This document shows, in pieces, positions 1 through 9,856 of a stretch of 64,000 nucleotides of DNA (its first letter is position 1; the number at the start of each line of letters is the position of its first letter). The notes under the pieces are model-generated. The model was not told the origin of the DNA, did not search any database, and saw nothing but the letters and a program-made list of their open reading frames with translations. The stretch spans positions 310,001-374,000 of the forward strand of contig CAUEEP010000910.1 in NCBI GenBank assembly GCA_958450365.1. The letters are read 5' to 3'. Both the position numbers and the translations under genes were made by a program. The DNA comes from Mesorhabditis belari. Its lineage: Eukaryota > Nematoda > Chromadorea > Rhabditida > Rhabditidae.

Positions 1-401
1 GCTGAGATATAGAGCATCAAAGTTAGATTGGCATTGGCATTGGCAAAAAGGAGGAAAAGCCCTTTAACCGACGCATTCATCGACGTGCCTCAGAACTAGA
101 GTGAGCTGGTTAAACAAATTAATCGTTTAAAATTCGCATTTAAAATTTGAATCAATTAACCAAGAATTGACCAGACAAAAGTTAACAAGAATTAACCGCC
201 AAAAACAGCCAAATAACTGAATACCTTTAATGCAAGGTGACGAAGATAGCAGATTTTTTCATTTCCTTTCACTTTTTCGTTTAAAGCCATACATTTGAAT
301 ATCTAAAATTAGCATTTACTTGTTGGTTAACCGAGCTTTTACAAAGAAATGCTAATAATAGCCTCATAATAGCCAAATTATGCAAATTTATAGTTTACAA
401 A
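1..401. other. No gene seen; scattered repeat fragments
   Basis: I see no coding exon here. Positions 206-232 (CAGCCAAATAACTGAATACC and following bases) recur near 16500-16526, so part of this stretch is a dispersed repeat. Positions 20-60 resemble the 'cattggcaa' foldback family found at 7.3 and 26 kb. Confidence 0.4.
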
Positions 402-1071
402 TACCGTATTTTCTGTAATAGTAGTGCGCACTTCTATTTTTTCAACCCCCCTCCAGCCTGCACTACTATTACAGACTGCACTACTATTAGAGAGTTTCCT
501 TTTTTCACTAGATCCATACCTTTACCAGGCAATAATAATAGGCATCATGTACGTATGCCATCCCTTTCTTCCAAGTGAATCGAGTTGTTGGTCGACGCGT
601 CGAGAGGTGATGTCTTTCCATAAAACAACTTAGCCAGCCAATTGATGCTGAAAATTTCTCGTCATTTTTCCATATCATTCGAGCATGATTTTGGATCATT
701 TTGCGAGTCAATCGCAATTTCTTTAATCGCTTTTCTCGGATCCAATTCAGGTCGAAAGCTGTGTCCTTCAATTTCCGACCACCACCTTCCAGGTGCTTCA
801 ATTGTTTTCCTTTTTGTTTCACAAGATCGTCCTTTTGCTTACACCACTGGAGAACATTTTGCCGATGAACACCGAATCTTCCGAATCGAAAATAAATTGT
901 CACAATCTCATAATAGCATCACATTTAGCTACCCGTATGCTTTTAAAACAAAGGAAGTCAAAGTCAACAACAACAGAGCAAATTTTAGCAGGGCGCACTA
1001 CTATTTTTTTCAACCCCCCTCCTGCCTGCACTACTATTACAGACTGCACTACTATTACAGAAAATACGGTA
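402..1071 (-). mobile_element. Tc5/pogo-like DNA transposon remnant with terminal inverted repeats
   Basis: The left end TACCGTATTTTCTGTAATAG and its reverse complement at the right end (about 1046-1071) are near-perfect terminal inverted repeats. Each is followed by a 'CAACCCCCCTCC' subterminal block and extra copies of the CACTACTATTA motif. Between the ends lies a minus-strand reading frame resembling the DNA-binding part of a pogo/Tc5 transposase. The catalytic DDE part is absent, so the copy cannot be autonomous. Related ends occur at 12966-13537, 19075-19659 and 41126-41300. Confidence 0.7.
508..903 (-). pseudogene. CENP-B/Tc5-type HTH fragment of a pogo-superfamily transposase
   Basis: The minus-strand frame of about 131 codons reads like the two helix-turn-helix modules at the N-terminus of pogo/Tc5/CENP-B proteins. 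It has a first HTH with 'FGVHRQNVLQWCKQK', a 'LEGGGRK' linker, then 'WIREKR', 'IQNHAR' and 'FSASIGWLSCFMERHHLSTR', which is the characteristic second helix block. In the family this region binds the transposon ends. The frame has no clear ATG start and ends in the subterminal repeats of the element, with no DDE catalytic domain after it. I read it as the surviving 5' part of a transposase gene inside a deletion derivative. Confidence 0.7.
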
Positions 1072-1149
1072 TTTTTACAAATAGTTTAACCAAGAGAATC
1101 TCACTTTACTCAGGCCACTTTACTCAGGCCACTCACTTTACTCCTGCCT

Positions 1150-1329
1150 CTTAAAGGATGCCAAAAACTTGTAAGTCAGATATCTCGCGACTTTGTTACG
1201 CTTTAGCAGAAACGGATTTCAGATTCGGAGTCAGCGAGGTCGATTACATAAGCTGGCATAGTCAGATTTTGAAAAGCGATTGATGACTTTTTGCCTTTCC
1301 CTTGTCAGCATCAGGAAAAGTCTTTAACA
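1150..1329. repeat. Dispersed repeat arm ending in a 'CTTTCCCTTGTCAG' motif
   Basis: The sequence around 'AGATATCTCGCG...GATTCGGAGTCAGCG...GCCTTTCCCTTGTCAGC' belongs to a dispersed family. Other members, in either orientation, are at about 5165-5310, 33330-33475, 39330-39865 and 40180-40300. The 39.3-39.9 kb copy shows the complete palindromic form. Confidence 0.5.
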
Positions 1330-2879
1330 ATGGAGAAGAGATTGAGTTCTCCTCATAATTATTTTCGAGCAATGTGCTATTCAATGATCAATGTCAATGT
1401 GCTACATAAATCAAATCTAGTAGCTGATTCGCAATTTTCGTGCCCAGCCGGCTTACAATGTGTACGCGACAGAGCAAATCCGACAACCGCTTTCTGTGTC
1501 CGCTCATCAGCTGGCTCAACCCCTTCGCCCACAACTTCGTCACCAAATTTTCAAACAACTAGTACAGGATTTTCAAGTTAGCAATTTCTTCTTATCAAAA
1601 CTAATAATGAAGAAATTCTTTTTAAATGAAATTCGAACCAGCTAGCAAAAAGCTTTATGTAGCTTTATGTAGCTTTATTCTTTAGTGTGCCAGGACCATT
1701 GGACTTACAACTCACAAACCGGCTACTATTATTGTCTACAAGTATTGCTAATTTGGGAGAAAATTGCAATTTTCATGTATTTTAGGACTTCACAAGCGGG
1801 ATTTATTCCTTTGCATATGCCGAAAACTATTGCGTGGCGTTTGGTGGTCATTTAGTGTCGATTCATTCGGATGTCGAAAATGCTTATGTTTTAAGTTGGT
1901 ATTTGGTTGTAAACTAATTCTTGATGCTTCATTTTTTTATGAGTCATTTTAAAAATGATGAATTAACCAATAGAAAAACGGGTTTTTTCTAGAGAAAGAG
2001 CAATTTTTTCTCTAAAAAATCGCTTTTGAATGTTTGAGAAAAGGTTTGATTTTGGGAATTTCTGAGAATTCGAAAATTATAGCCAGAATTGGCAATCAGT
2101 TGCAATCAGGCAATCAGGCTGTGATCAGGCAATCAGGCAATCAGTTGCAATCAGGCAATCAGGCTGTGATCAGGCAATCAGGCAATCAGTTGCAATCAGG
2201 CAATCAGGCTGTGATCAGGCAATCAGGCAATCAGTTGCAATCAGGCAATCAGGCTGTGATCAGGCAATCAGGCAATCAGTTGCAATCAGGCAATCAGGCT
2301 GTGATATCAGAAGCGCTATTTTGCTACTTTCTTCAGCAAAAACCTATCTTCCAATCCATAGAAAAAAGTTTGTTATTTAAGCTTACGTTAGAAGCGTTAG
2401 GTGTTTGGGAAATTTTAGAAATATCTTACAAGCTTTTTATGTTAAATTATTCAAGTTTAACCCGCTATAAATCAACATTATATTCTGAAAATTTTGGAGG
2501 ATTTTTTCTTCAAATTTCTAGAAATGGCGACTGCTTCCACTGTCAACCAGGTCACAATGGCCAATGATGCGTGCTACGGATCGAGAGTTTGGATTGGCTA
2601 CAGAGGCACGGGTGCAATCGGGAAAGGAACATGGACAGACGGAACATCCGATGATTACAGCCACGGCACAGCTTTTGCACAATCACAGTCGGCCCCAGCT
2701 AATTACAGTTGGATGGTACCAACAAAAAAAAAGTAAAACAAAACAAATGTTTTTAGGTGAGAAACGATCCAGGTTGTCCGGGTCAAAGTGATTGGGTTCC
2801 TGGTCCGAAAGTCTCTCCATTTGATCAGCCACTCGATTTGGCTTTTCGTTGGATTTGCAAACGGAAAACGACTCCATAA
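1330..2879 (+). CDS. C-type lectin domain protein (5 exons)
   Basis: Proposed exons are 1330-1576, 1686-1741, 1786-1894, 2522-2715 and 2757-2879. They join in one frame of about 242 residues. Exon 1 encodes a Cys-containing segment (CPAGLQC...AFCV) and a Ser/Thr/Pro-rich linker. Exons 2-5 form a C-type lectin fold: CQDHW near the start, 'AENYCVAFGGHLVSIHS' in exon 3, the 'VWIGYRG' core in exon 4, and the terminal 'FRWICKR' Cys in exon 5. The usual EPN/QPD and WND calcium/sugar motifs are not recognisable, so sugar binding is uncertain. The start is the weakest part: the ATG at 1330 gives no signal peptide, and an upstream exon may be missing. Intron 3 holds a 45-bp tandem repeat. A poly(A) signal lies about 55 bases after the stop. 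Confidence 0.82.
2091..2306. repeat. 45-bp minisatellite in lectin intron 3
   Basis: About five tandem copies of a 45-bp unit are built from shorter 'GGCAATCA' and 'GTTGCAATCA' words, ending near 'GGCTGTGATATCAG'. Because 45 is divisible by three the array reads as open frame, but it sits between a good donor (1895) and acceptor (2521) and is intronic. Confidence 0.85.
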
Positions 2880-2939
2880 AAGTTTTTTTAAAAACTTTTA
2901 TGGATGAATAGAACTTTATTTTAGTATTTTTTAAATAAA
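2875..2939 (+). terminator. Hairpin and AATAAA poly(A) signal after the lectin gene
   Basis: The stop codon overlaps a short inverted repeat (CCATAAAAGT / ACTTTTATGG, 2875-2904). AATAAA follows at 2934-2939, the expected position for 3' end formation of the lectin mRNA. Confidence 0.55.
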
Positions 2940-3033
2940 GAATTTAAATAATTGCTTTTTCAATTTTTTAAAAACAAATTCAGGCTTATTTTGCGGTCAA
3001 ATTCGAGCGCAACCCCTTATTTTTAAAATATCT

Positions 3034-3262
3034 GCGGAGGTGGCTACTTTGCGCCAAATTTTTTGCGCAACTAGCGCAACTCGCCATAACTTTCTTCTAA
3101 GTCGGCCAATTTTAATGATTTTGGTGTCATTTTGTAGATCTCAACAAGTGCAATAAAATGACACCAAAATCATTAAAATTGGCCGACTTAGAAGAAAGTT
3201 ATGGCGAGTTGCGTGACCCAGTTGGGCAAAAAATTTGGCGCAAAGTAGCCACCCCCATATCC
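3034..3262. mobile_element. Near-perfect foldback element (palindrome of about 225 bp)
   Basis: The left arm (about 3038-3137) and right arm (about 3157-3256) are reverse complements over roughly 90-100 bases. The outer ends are GGTGGCTACTTTGCGCCAAA and its complement, around a loop of about 20 bases. The only obvious arm difference is a small variation in the 'GCGCAACTAGCGCAACTCG' part. No coding capacity is seen. Confidence 0.85.
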
Positions 3263-3599
3263 GCAAAAGAAGAATATAAAAATAAACGGCTGAAAAGACT
3301 GTTTTGAAAATTTGCGTGCAAGTCTAATTCTTTATAATCTTTTTTTTATACCAAGATAGGTTTCAGTGGAAGAAATCGTTAAAATCGCATTAAAAAATTT
3401 TTGAAATTCTTGACTATTCGCCTTCTTACACTCAGAAAAATCAAAAAAAAAACGAGCTTTTCCAAATTCTCAAATACCACTTTGTAGAAAAAAGACAGAC
3501 CTTTCTAATCAAAACAAACCGAAGGTCAACTTATACGTTTCTAGGTATAAACGGATGTGGACTAGAATTTGGGTGAAGTTAAAGAGAGTGGATCCCTTT

Positions 3600-3959
3600 T
3601 GATATCTCGCCATCTCTAACACCCCGACAACCCAACTCAACTCCTCCAACGTATGAGAGGGGAGTCCCTGTGAAATCGCCGACCTGTACTGCAGTTGCAT
3701 AGATCCGGAAGATACGTATCTTTATTTACAGTAATACAATAAGATGAATAGATTACAAATGAGTGTAAGGGGAAGGGGGGACTCCAAATGAGAGTCTCAT
3801 TTGTCCTCCTAGGCAAACCTAAGGGCCCCTCTCGGCCTCCTAGGCCCTTCTCGGCAATAAAAGGGATAAGCACAGAGGATAACACATTTGCATAAGATTA
3901 GACAAAGCATTCAATAATAACAATAGTAACTAAAATATCAGTTTGGCTCGGAGCTGACA
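3600..3959 (-). mobile_element. 3' LTR of a Ty3/gypsy-like retrotransposon (outer end not resolved)
   Basis: On the minus strand an LTR appears to begin with TGTCAGCTCCGAGCC at 3959. It directly follows a purine-rich tract (GAAAAGGGGGCGGA, 3960-3973) that fits the polypurine primer site of LTR elements. An AATAAA on the minus strand near 3716-3726 fits the LTR poly(A) signal. I could not fix the far end of the LTR or a target-site duplication. Confidence 0.55.
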
Positions 3960-4520
3960 TCCGCCCCCTTTTCGGTCCGATGACCGTCCCCGGTCATCTT
4001 TATTCTCGCTTCGTTGTCTATTGTATTCATCTCCTCCGGTCGTTGTTTACGTGGTCTTCCTCTTTTTCGTTTTTCTTTCTCTTCTTGGATTTGTTGTTCT
4101 TCATGATCGTTCTTTTGAAATTTCATTTCATTCTGTCTTGCTTCGACAAACTTTTTCACGCGATCAATGTGAACTTCTTGTACTTTCTGGAACTTGCCTC
4201 CACGGACAAGTAATTTAGATCCTCGGATTTCTTTGACTTCAAATGGTCCTTCATATTTTGGTTGTAATTTTGATTGTAGTTGCCCAATTTTTATCAACAC
4301 TTTTTCTCCGACTTCAATTGGCTTTTTAGCTGTTTTGTGTTTTTCATTGTACTGAATTTCATTTCTCTTTTGTGTTTCAGCGAGTTTTTCTCGGGTTATT
4401 TTCCATACATTTGCCAAAGTTGATTCCAAGATTTCTGAGTACGATTCAGGTGAATTGTACCGTCATTTTGGTGTTCCGATGAATTGATCATGGAATTGAT
4501 TTGGATCTTTCCCAAATATT
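3938..4520 (-). pseudogene. Integrase C-terminal fragment of an LTR retrotransposon
   Basis: The minus-strand frame holds the end of an integrase. A 'FGKDPNQFHDQ' segment matches the usual '(Y/F)G(R/K)DP' region, followed by 'YNEKHKT', 'VGEKVLIK', 'LQPKYEGPFEVKEIRGSKLLVR' and 'EVHIDRVKKF', the small beta-barrel C-terminal domain of Ty3/gypsy-type integrases. A basic tail contains 'KRKRGRPRK', an AT-hook-like motif. An in-frame TGA lies at about 4464-4466 and nothing upstream of the integrase survives, so this is a dead copy. Its frame ends just inside the 3' LTR. Confidence 0.75.
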
Positions 4521-4544
4521 ATATCAGTTTGGCTCGGAGCTGAC
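4521..4544 (-). repeat. Second copy of the LTR terminus joined to integrase sequence
   Basis: The first 23 or so bases of the LTR (seen at 3938-3959) recur here at the other end of the integrase remnant. A large deletion therefore seems to have joined the extreme 5' LTR end directly to the pol 3' region. Confidence 0.6.
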
Positions 4545-4944
4545 AAACTAATGGAACAATTGTTTTGAATAATTTGTTACCTAAAGAAATTTTGATTAAA
4601 TTTCACATTTGTAATAAACAAAACAGACAGAGATTGGGAAAAATCTCAAGAATTTCTTTACTTTGGAACAATTTTCAAAGAGCCGCGTTTCCAAAGGGTT
4701 TTTGATTGAATGAGATGATATGTTGTTGTTGACGTTGTTGACGGTTGTTGACTCAAAAAGGCTTCCCTGACTTCGTTCAGGCACAAATTCTTAAACAACT
4801 TCTAGATCAAATAGCTTTATTAAACATTGCTTTACATTTTTGTTGCAAAAAGAATTCATTTGGTCATTTGATTGACGTCTAAAGCCTAAAAGTAGTTTTT
4901 AATCATTTTACAAAATAACAAAAAAGTCGAATATCGAATATTTC

Positions 4945-5022
4945 GATCGAGCGGTATCGAATCAGAAAGCAAAAATGCATAGGACGCTCACGAGCTAACC
5001 ACTAGGCTACAAGGCACTTTTC
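4945..5022 (-). mobile_element. tRNA-derived SINE-like sequence
   Basis: The minus strand reads with an A-box-like 'TAGCCTAGTGGTTAGCTCG', the spacer 'GCGTCCTATGCATTTTTGC' and a B-box-like 'GATTCGATACC'. The same arrangement occurs at 10226-10292 and 33015-33095, also on minus, so this is a repeat family descended from a tRNA and not a working tRNA gene (the acceptor stem does not pair). Confidence 0.5.
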
Positions 5023-5164
5023 GACAAGGCGTAATTGTGCATTATATTTCTGGACGCAAATGAAATTGTAAAAACCTTTCAAAAAGCCTAGGCTCTGAGA
5101 ATATTTTTATTTTTTTAGGCCGACTTACAGGAATTCTTTTTAAATCAATTTGTGTCAAAGTGCT

Positions 5165-5320
5165 CACTAGGGAAAGGCACCAGCTCAAGTTGACCTTTTA
5201 ATACAAGAGCTACAGGGCTTTATAGAATTGCCTATGCTGATTCTGAATATGATTTTACTTTTTCCAAATGAGCTCTGTAACGCGAGATATCTGGCATCAA
5301 AGTTTAGGCCGATTTTTCGA
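5165..5320. repeat. Dispersed 'CTAGGGAAAGGCA' repeat arm
   Basis: The segment starts with CTCACTAGGGAAAGGCACC and ends near 'GTAACGCGAGATATCTGGC'. These motifs are shared with the two arms of the palindrome at 39.3-39.9 kb. Confidence 0.45.
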
Positions 5321-5491
5321 GTCCTTATTTCTCGTGAGTTCCGAGTCGTGAAATTATTTTGACTTTTCGGCGCAGAATATTAAAAAAATCTCGTGGGAAA
5401 ACCGAATTCCACAAAATTCCACAAAAACTCAATTCAGTATTTTGAAAGGGCGTGATAAGAGCTATTGAATGCCATTTAACACTTTATGGTT

Positions 5492-5675
5492 CGATGAAAT
5501 GCGAAATTTCACTAACATCAAAGTCGCCGCCTTTAATTCGGAAATTTTGGATGATTGTTGTTGGATTATTTGATTTTTTCCTTTCATTTTTGGGACTAAC
5601 TTCAAATTTGTAGTGTTCGAATTTTTGCTTTAAAGAAAAAAAAAGCATTTACATTAGAATGTACTTGTTCGGATG
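5492..5675. repeat. Direct repeat, copy 1 (about 165 bp)
   Basis: This block runs from 'TGAAATGCGAAATTTCACTA' to 'CATTTACATTAG'. It is repeated with about ten differences at 6180-6342. The two copies flank the exon-like sequence at 5990-6108. Confidence 0.8.
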
Positions 5676-5923
5676 TATCAATTAGGGCAGTAGATATCAA
5701 TTTTTTTTTTATAAAGATTAACAAATTTCAGCCTGCAATCTTACGCTTGCGAATTAAAACAAAATGTGCGACACGTTAACTTCATTTTGTTTAGCACCAA
5801 GCAGTTTCATGATTGAAGAGATCTGACATCCCGCGAACATCATCTAATATGGCCGAGTGGCAACACAATTGTAGCATCATGTGATAAAGATGTGACAGAG
5901 ATGATCAGCAATGAGTGACCATT

Positions 5924-5980
5924 ATGCTTTTTGCTTGTGCTTTTTGCTTGTGCTTTTTGCTTGTGCTTTTTGCTTGTGCT
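5924..5980. repeat. 13-bp polypyrimidine repeat (about 4 copies)
   Basis: A 'GCTTTTTGCTTGT' unit is repeated about four times and ends directly in the splice-acceptor-like TTTTTTCCAG. It could serve as an extended polypyrimidine tract. Confidence 0.7.
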
Positions 5981-5989
5981 TTTTTCCAG

Positions 5990-6108
5990 AGATGGTGCTG
6001 CTGGCACCACCGATTCGAGTACAATGTGAGTTCAGCCACGAGACGCCGGCCAATCTATCCCACCATCTCCCACCACTCCTCGCAATATCAGCCGAATCGC
6101 AGAAGTTT
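5990..6108 (+). CDS. Exon-like sequence, gene not identified
   Basis: A GC-rich island of 119 bp stands out from its AT-rich surroundings. It is bounded by a strong acceptor (TTTTTTCCAG) and a good donor (GTGAGT). One open frame reads 'RWCCWHHRFEYNVSSA', then the basic 'RRRPIYPTISHHSSQYQP'. A second frame, starting MVLLAPPIRVQ, is also open, so the frame is not certain. I do not recognise a domain and could not connect it to other exons. It lies between the two copies of the 165-bp direct repeat. Confidence 0.35.
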
Positions 6109-6179
6109 GTGAGTTTGTTTTTTTGACAAATATTAGCAAATTTCCTAGTGCAACCTTTAAATCAAACCAAACTGCATCA

Positions 6180-6345
6180 ATGAAATGTCAAATTTCACTA
6201 ACATCAAAGTCGCCGCCTTTAATTCAGAAATTTTGGATGATAGTTTTTGGATTATTTGATTTTTTCCTTTCATTTTTGGGACTAACTTCAAATTTGTAGT
6301 GTACGAATTTTTGATTTAAAGAAAAAAAGATTTACATTAGGGTGT
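6180..6345. repeat. Direct repeat, copy 2
   Basis: Second copy of the block at 5492-5675, in the same orientation, slightly diverged and ending near 'GATTTACATTAGGGTGTA'. Confidence 0.8.
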
Positions 6346-6349
6346 AATC

Positions 6350-7060
6350 GATGTGCATTGCCTATGAGTTTCTTGTGACCCTTGTGACCTTTTTTTATGA
6401 GTTGAACTCGAATAGTGATAACGAAAAACCCTAGCATTTCTTCCAGGGTCAACAGATGACCCAACCTTTTTCGCTCTTACACAAAAAGAACAGATTTATT
6501 GCGGTTTTGTCGCAAAAATCGTCGTCATTTCATGGTTTTTCCAACTTTAAAAAGTTTTAAAGCATTGATTTTTTTAGAAATTCTCTATCTTCTAATCAAA
6601 ACTTTTTATGTTTCAATAAAATTTTTGCCAAAATTGCAGATAAAACATTTGAGCACCTCTATTTTTCGCTAGATTTCGAAATGGGCCCCGTTTTCCTTTG
6701 TGCCGGAAAAGATCGAAGCGAAAAAGGAGCGCCATTTTTCGCGCGCATTCTCCCTTTTTTTTCTTTGAGCCGTTCAGTTTTTGGATGAATGGATAGAATC
6801 GAAAAAAAATGGGGAAAGGAAGCATGAAAAACGTTCATTTATTGGGGGAAAGGCTATTCGAAACGGGTAAATTCCAGTAATCGCTTGAAAAGATGCTAAA
6901 GAAATGTGCTGTCTATTTCTACCAAGCTATGATATTTTGAAGTTATTGTATATTGCGTAGCTTTTTGGACCTTTACGATATAAAGTCGAACTACGAATGA
7001 TAAGCTGCCGCGTCCTTCGACGTTCAAAGCGCAATGTACCCGGCCACACTATTTTTTTTC
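6350..7060. other. No gene or clear repeat seen
   Basis: AT-rich sequence without convincing exons. The open frame on minus at 6613-6825 has no ATG-led coding character and is probably chance. Confidence 0.4.
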
Positions 7061-7104
7061 AATCTTTCTCCAGCTAAGCGTCTGGTTCTTCGTTTCACAA
7101 AGGA

Positions 7105-7180
7105 TTGTCTTTTCTTCTTTTGCTCTCCTTTGGCCCTTCCAGGGGGCCAAAGGAGAGCAAACGAATGAAACGACATACCT
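7105..7180. repeat. Short foldback (TTTGCTCTCCTTTGGCCC)
   Basis: TTTGCTCTCCTTTGGCCC and its complement GGGCCAAAGGAGAGCAAA lie within a few bases of each other (about 7119-7160), forming a strong hairpin. Confidence 0.7.
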
Positions 7181-7324
7181 GCAATTGTTTCTCTTCGATC
7201 ACACCTCAAAAAAAAGGTTATCGAACATTTGATCTTCTGCTTCTGCTATTGGCAATCTAACTTTGAAGAAGAAAAGAAGAAAAGACAATCCTTTATGACT
7301 TCTGGGGACTCTGGAGCTTATTGG

Positions 7325-7540
7325 ACTTTTGACCCTGCTCCCTTCGCCATTGGCAATCCAACTTTGAGCTCAAATTTCTTGACATTTGGCTGTTCAATTT
7401 AAATATCCTTGGTATCATTAGATGCATCAAGTCTTTCTCTCTCGATTGGCACAAAAACTATTTAAATTGGACAGCCCAGCACCAAGGTATTTGAGCTCAA
7501 AGTTGAATTTCCATTGGCAAAGAGGGCGGGGTTCAAAAGT
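7325..7540. mobile_element. Foldback repeat of the 'CCATTGGCAA' family
   Basis: The left arm (GCCATTGGCAATCCAACTTTGAGCTCAAAT...) and the right arm (ATTTGAGCTCAAAGTTGAAT...CCATTGGCAAAGAGGGCGGGG) are imperfect inverted repeats around 'CTTGGTATCATTAGATGCATCAAGTC'. The same unit occurs in tandem at 26.0-26.65 kb in an exchanger intron. Confidence 0.65.
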
Positions 7541-7984
7541 CCTATAATCTAAAAAAGACAAGCTAGGCCGCTCCAGAGTCCCCAGAAGCCAGGTCTGGCT
7601 TCTAGCGGACCTAGAGACTTTTGAGCCAAGCCTGCAATGAGTAAACCAAGGCCTCGCTTTAGCCTGATCCTGGCCTGGCACGGAAAAGTGAACCTAAACA
7701 GAGTGCAAACTTTCTGGGACACTTGCTCGTTTTAGCCTTGATTTCAAATAGCTGTAATAAAATATTTCTTGACTCGTCTCAAACTTTTAAATACCGAATT
7801 TGTCCTTTCCTTTTTGCCATTTTTTTGGCCCTTCTTCACTCTCTTTATGGGATGGCACAGCTGCAGTCCCCTCTTTTCATTTCTTTATTCCTTTCCCCCT
7901 TTTCCCTTCATTTTCCCAAAACAAATCCATCTGCTGTCTAGTTTTTCCCTATTCAAAAATCTGTTTTCATGATTTCCCCTTTTT

Positions 7985-8475
7985 TTCTGTCCCAAAATAA
8001 CTCAAAAATTCATCCAGAATCATTCAGAATTTCTTCTGTCCCAAAACTCATCCAGAATCATCCAGAGCTTCTTCTGTCCCAAAAACTCTTGCATAACCAT
8101 CCACGAATTCTTCTCTCCCAAAAACTCATCTACAATCATCCACAATTTCTTCTGTCCCAAAACTCATCCAGAATCATTCAGAATTTCTTCTGTCCCAAAA
8201 ACTCATCCAGAATCATCCAGAACTTCTTCTATCTCAAAGCTCATCGACAATCATCCAGAACTTCTTCTGTCCCAAAAACTCTTGCATAACCATCCACGAA
8301 TTCTTCTCTCCCAAAAACTCATCTACAATCATCCAGAATTTCTTTTGTCCCAAAACCCATCCAGAATCATCCAGAACTTCTTCTGTCTCAAAGCTCATCG
8401 ACAATCATCCAGAATTTCTTCTGTCCCAAAACTCATCGACAATCATCCAGAACTTCTTCTGTCCCAAAAACTCCT
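7985..8475. repeat. Degenerate minisatellite (TCATCCAGAATTTCTTCTGT family)
   Basis: About 14 imperfect copies of a unit of 30-40 bp combine 'CTGTCCCAAAACTCATC' with 'CAGAATCATCCAGAACTTCTT'. Higher-order structure is visible: the variant with 'CTTGCATAACCATCCACGAA' occurs twice, about 195 bp apart. Confidence 0.8.
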
Positions 8476-8479
8476 CCAC

Positions 8480-9240
8480 AATTGATTTCTTCATCATCAG
8501 CTCCTGTTCTTTTCCATATTTCACTCCATTGTTCATCGTTTTTTGTTTGATAACAAAATTTTCCCCAAAATTTACAGCATTTTCCATTTTACAGCATTGA
8601 TTTTATTTTATTGAAACATAAATTTGAGCATTTTCTTTCGTAAATCATTTTTCATTTTCAAAAGTTTTTTTATTTTTCAAAGCTAAATCTTCTCCCGAAT
8701 TTCTGTGCATTTCCCATCATCAGCACAAATTTGATTCGGGTTTTGTGAATCGGAAAATCGAAAAATCCACTTTCCCATGGCTGAATTGCTCAAAGAAAGA
8801 CCAAAGAAAGACCAAAGAAAAGAAAAATCAGCGAAAAAAACAGAGAATTCACATCAGATCGGATCCCCATCAAAAGAGGAGACAAAGACAAAACAAAAAA
8901 AAAAGCGAATCAAACAAAAAAGATTTTTCTTTTTCTTGGTCTGATAAATTTTAAATCCAAAATTTGGATATTTCTTTAACTTTTGAAAACTTCTAGCCAC
9001 AATAATTGTAAGCCAAACCTCTTTTTCTAGGGGTTTCGCTTACAATTTTTGTTTTTATTTCTAACGTTAATCCTTTGTAAGTCAGAAGAAAACGATTTTT
9101 TTCATAAAGTTGTGTTTTCTGTTTTCTTTTATTTCTATTTTTTCGATACTGGTTCCTTATGCGAATTTTTGTAGTGAATTGCGATCGAAAGTAATTACAA
9201 AAACCAAATCGACCCTTCTCCAATCAGACCAATCAATTTG
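8480..9240. other. No gene seen
   Basis: Low-complexity A-rich sequence (8790-8940) and plain AT-rich DNA. No exon with splice signals was recognised. Confidence 0.4.
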
Positions 9241-9511
9241 TATAATTTACAAGCGAATTTCAACTGGGTATGGTGGTCAAATGACATCTGCTACGAGTCA
9301 TTTGGCCACCATACCAATTGGTAGCCAAATGGCACGGGTTATTCGATGATGTGACCGAATTTACCACGGGTTATTCGATGAAGAATTCAACGCCGATTCC
9401 AAATCTGCTTTCCGTTTCTGCTATGTAGCACTCTGTCAAAAGTTATAAGCGTGCAAAGTTTTGTATGGGGTTTCAAAAATCACAGTCCGATTTTTCGCAG
9501 AGTCTTTAAGA

Positions 9512-9590
9512 AGCAGTGGTGACCGAGTGGCAGTGGGCTAGAATCCAAGGCAAAGAGCTCGAGTCACTCAAGTTCGAGTCCGTCGTTCGA
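9512..9590 (+). pseudogene. tRNA-Ser(AGA)-like sequence in the left arm
   Basis: GCAGTGGTGACCGAGTGGCA resembles the 5' part and A box of tRNA-Ser. 'GGGCTAGAATCC' resembles a Ser anticodon arm with an AGA triplet. A B-box-like TTCGAGTCC follows. The B-box segment is present twice (GCTCGAGTCAC and GTTCGAGTCCG), which looks like the first step of the tandem expansion seen at 36.2 kb. The acceptor stem is incomplete, so this is not a working tRNA. Confidence 0.5.
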
Positions 9591-9856
9591 CCTTTTCCTT
9601 TTGCTTTTTTGGATTTGCAAAGTTAATTTTTCTTTGTTGTTCTTTGTCTTTGTTCCTATGCTTCCTATGCTTTCCCCCTTCACCTTTTCATCAACGATGT
9701 TGATACCAATCTCCGTTTTTTAGATTTCAATGGTAGCTGTTTGAGGTTAATCGTCAAAAATAATGATCTTGATGAAAAGTAATTTAAAATAAGCTTTGAT
9801 TTGAAACGGAGGACAATTAACTTTGTAAATTCAAAAAAAGCAAAAGAGAAAGTACA

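Noticed and set aside
2034..2567. Frame of 177 codons through the lectin intron repeat
   Set aside because: A 45-bp period keeps it open; lectin homology stops at the donor and resumes at the acceptor.
9512..9590. Functional tRNA-Ser gene
   Set aside because: Acceptor stem does not pair, B box is doubled, and the sequence belongs to a dispersed palindromic element.
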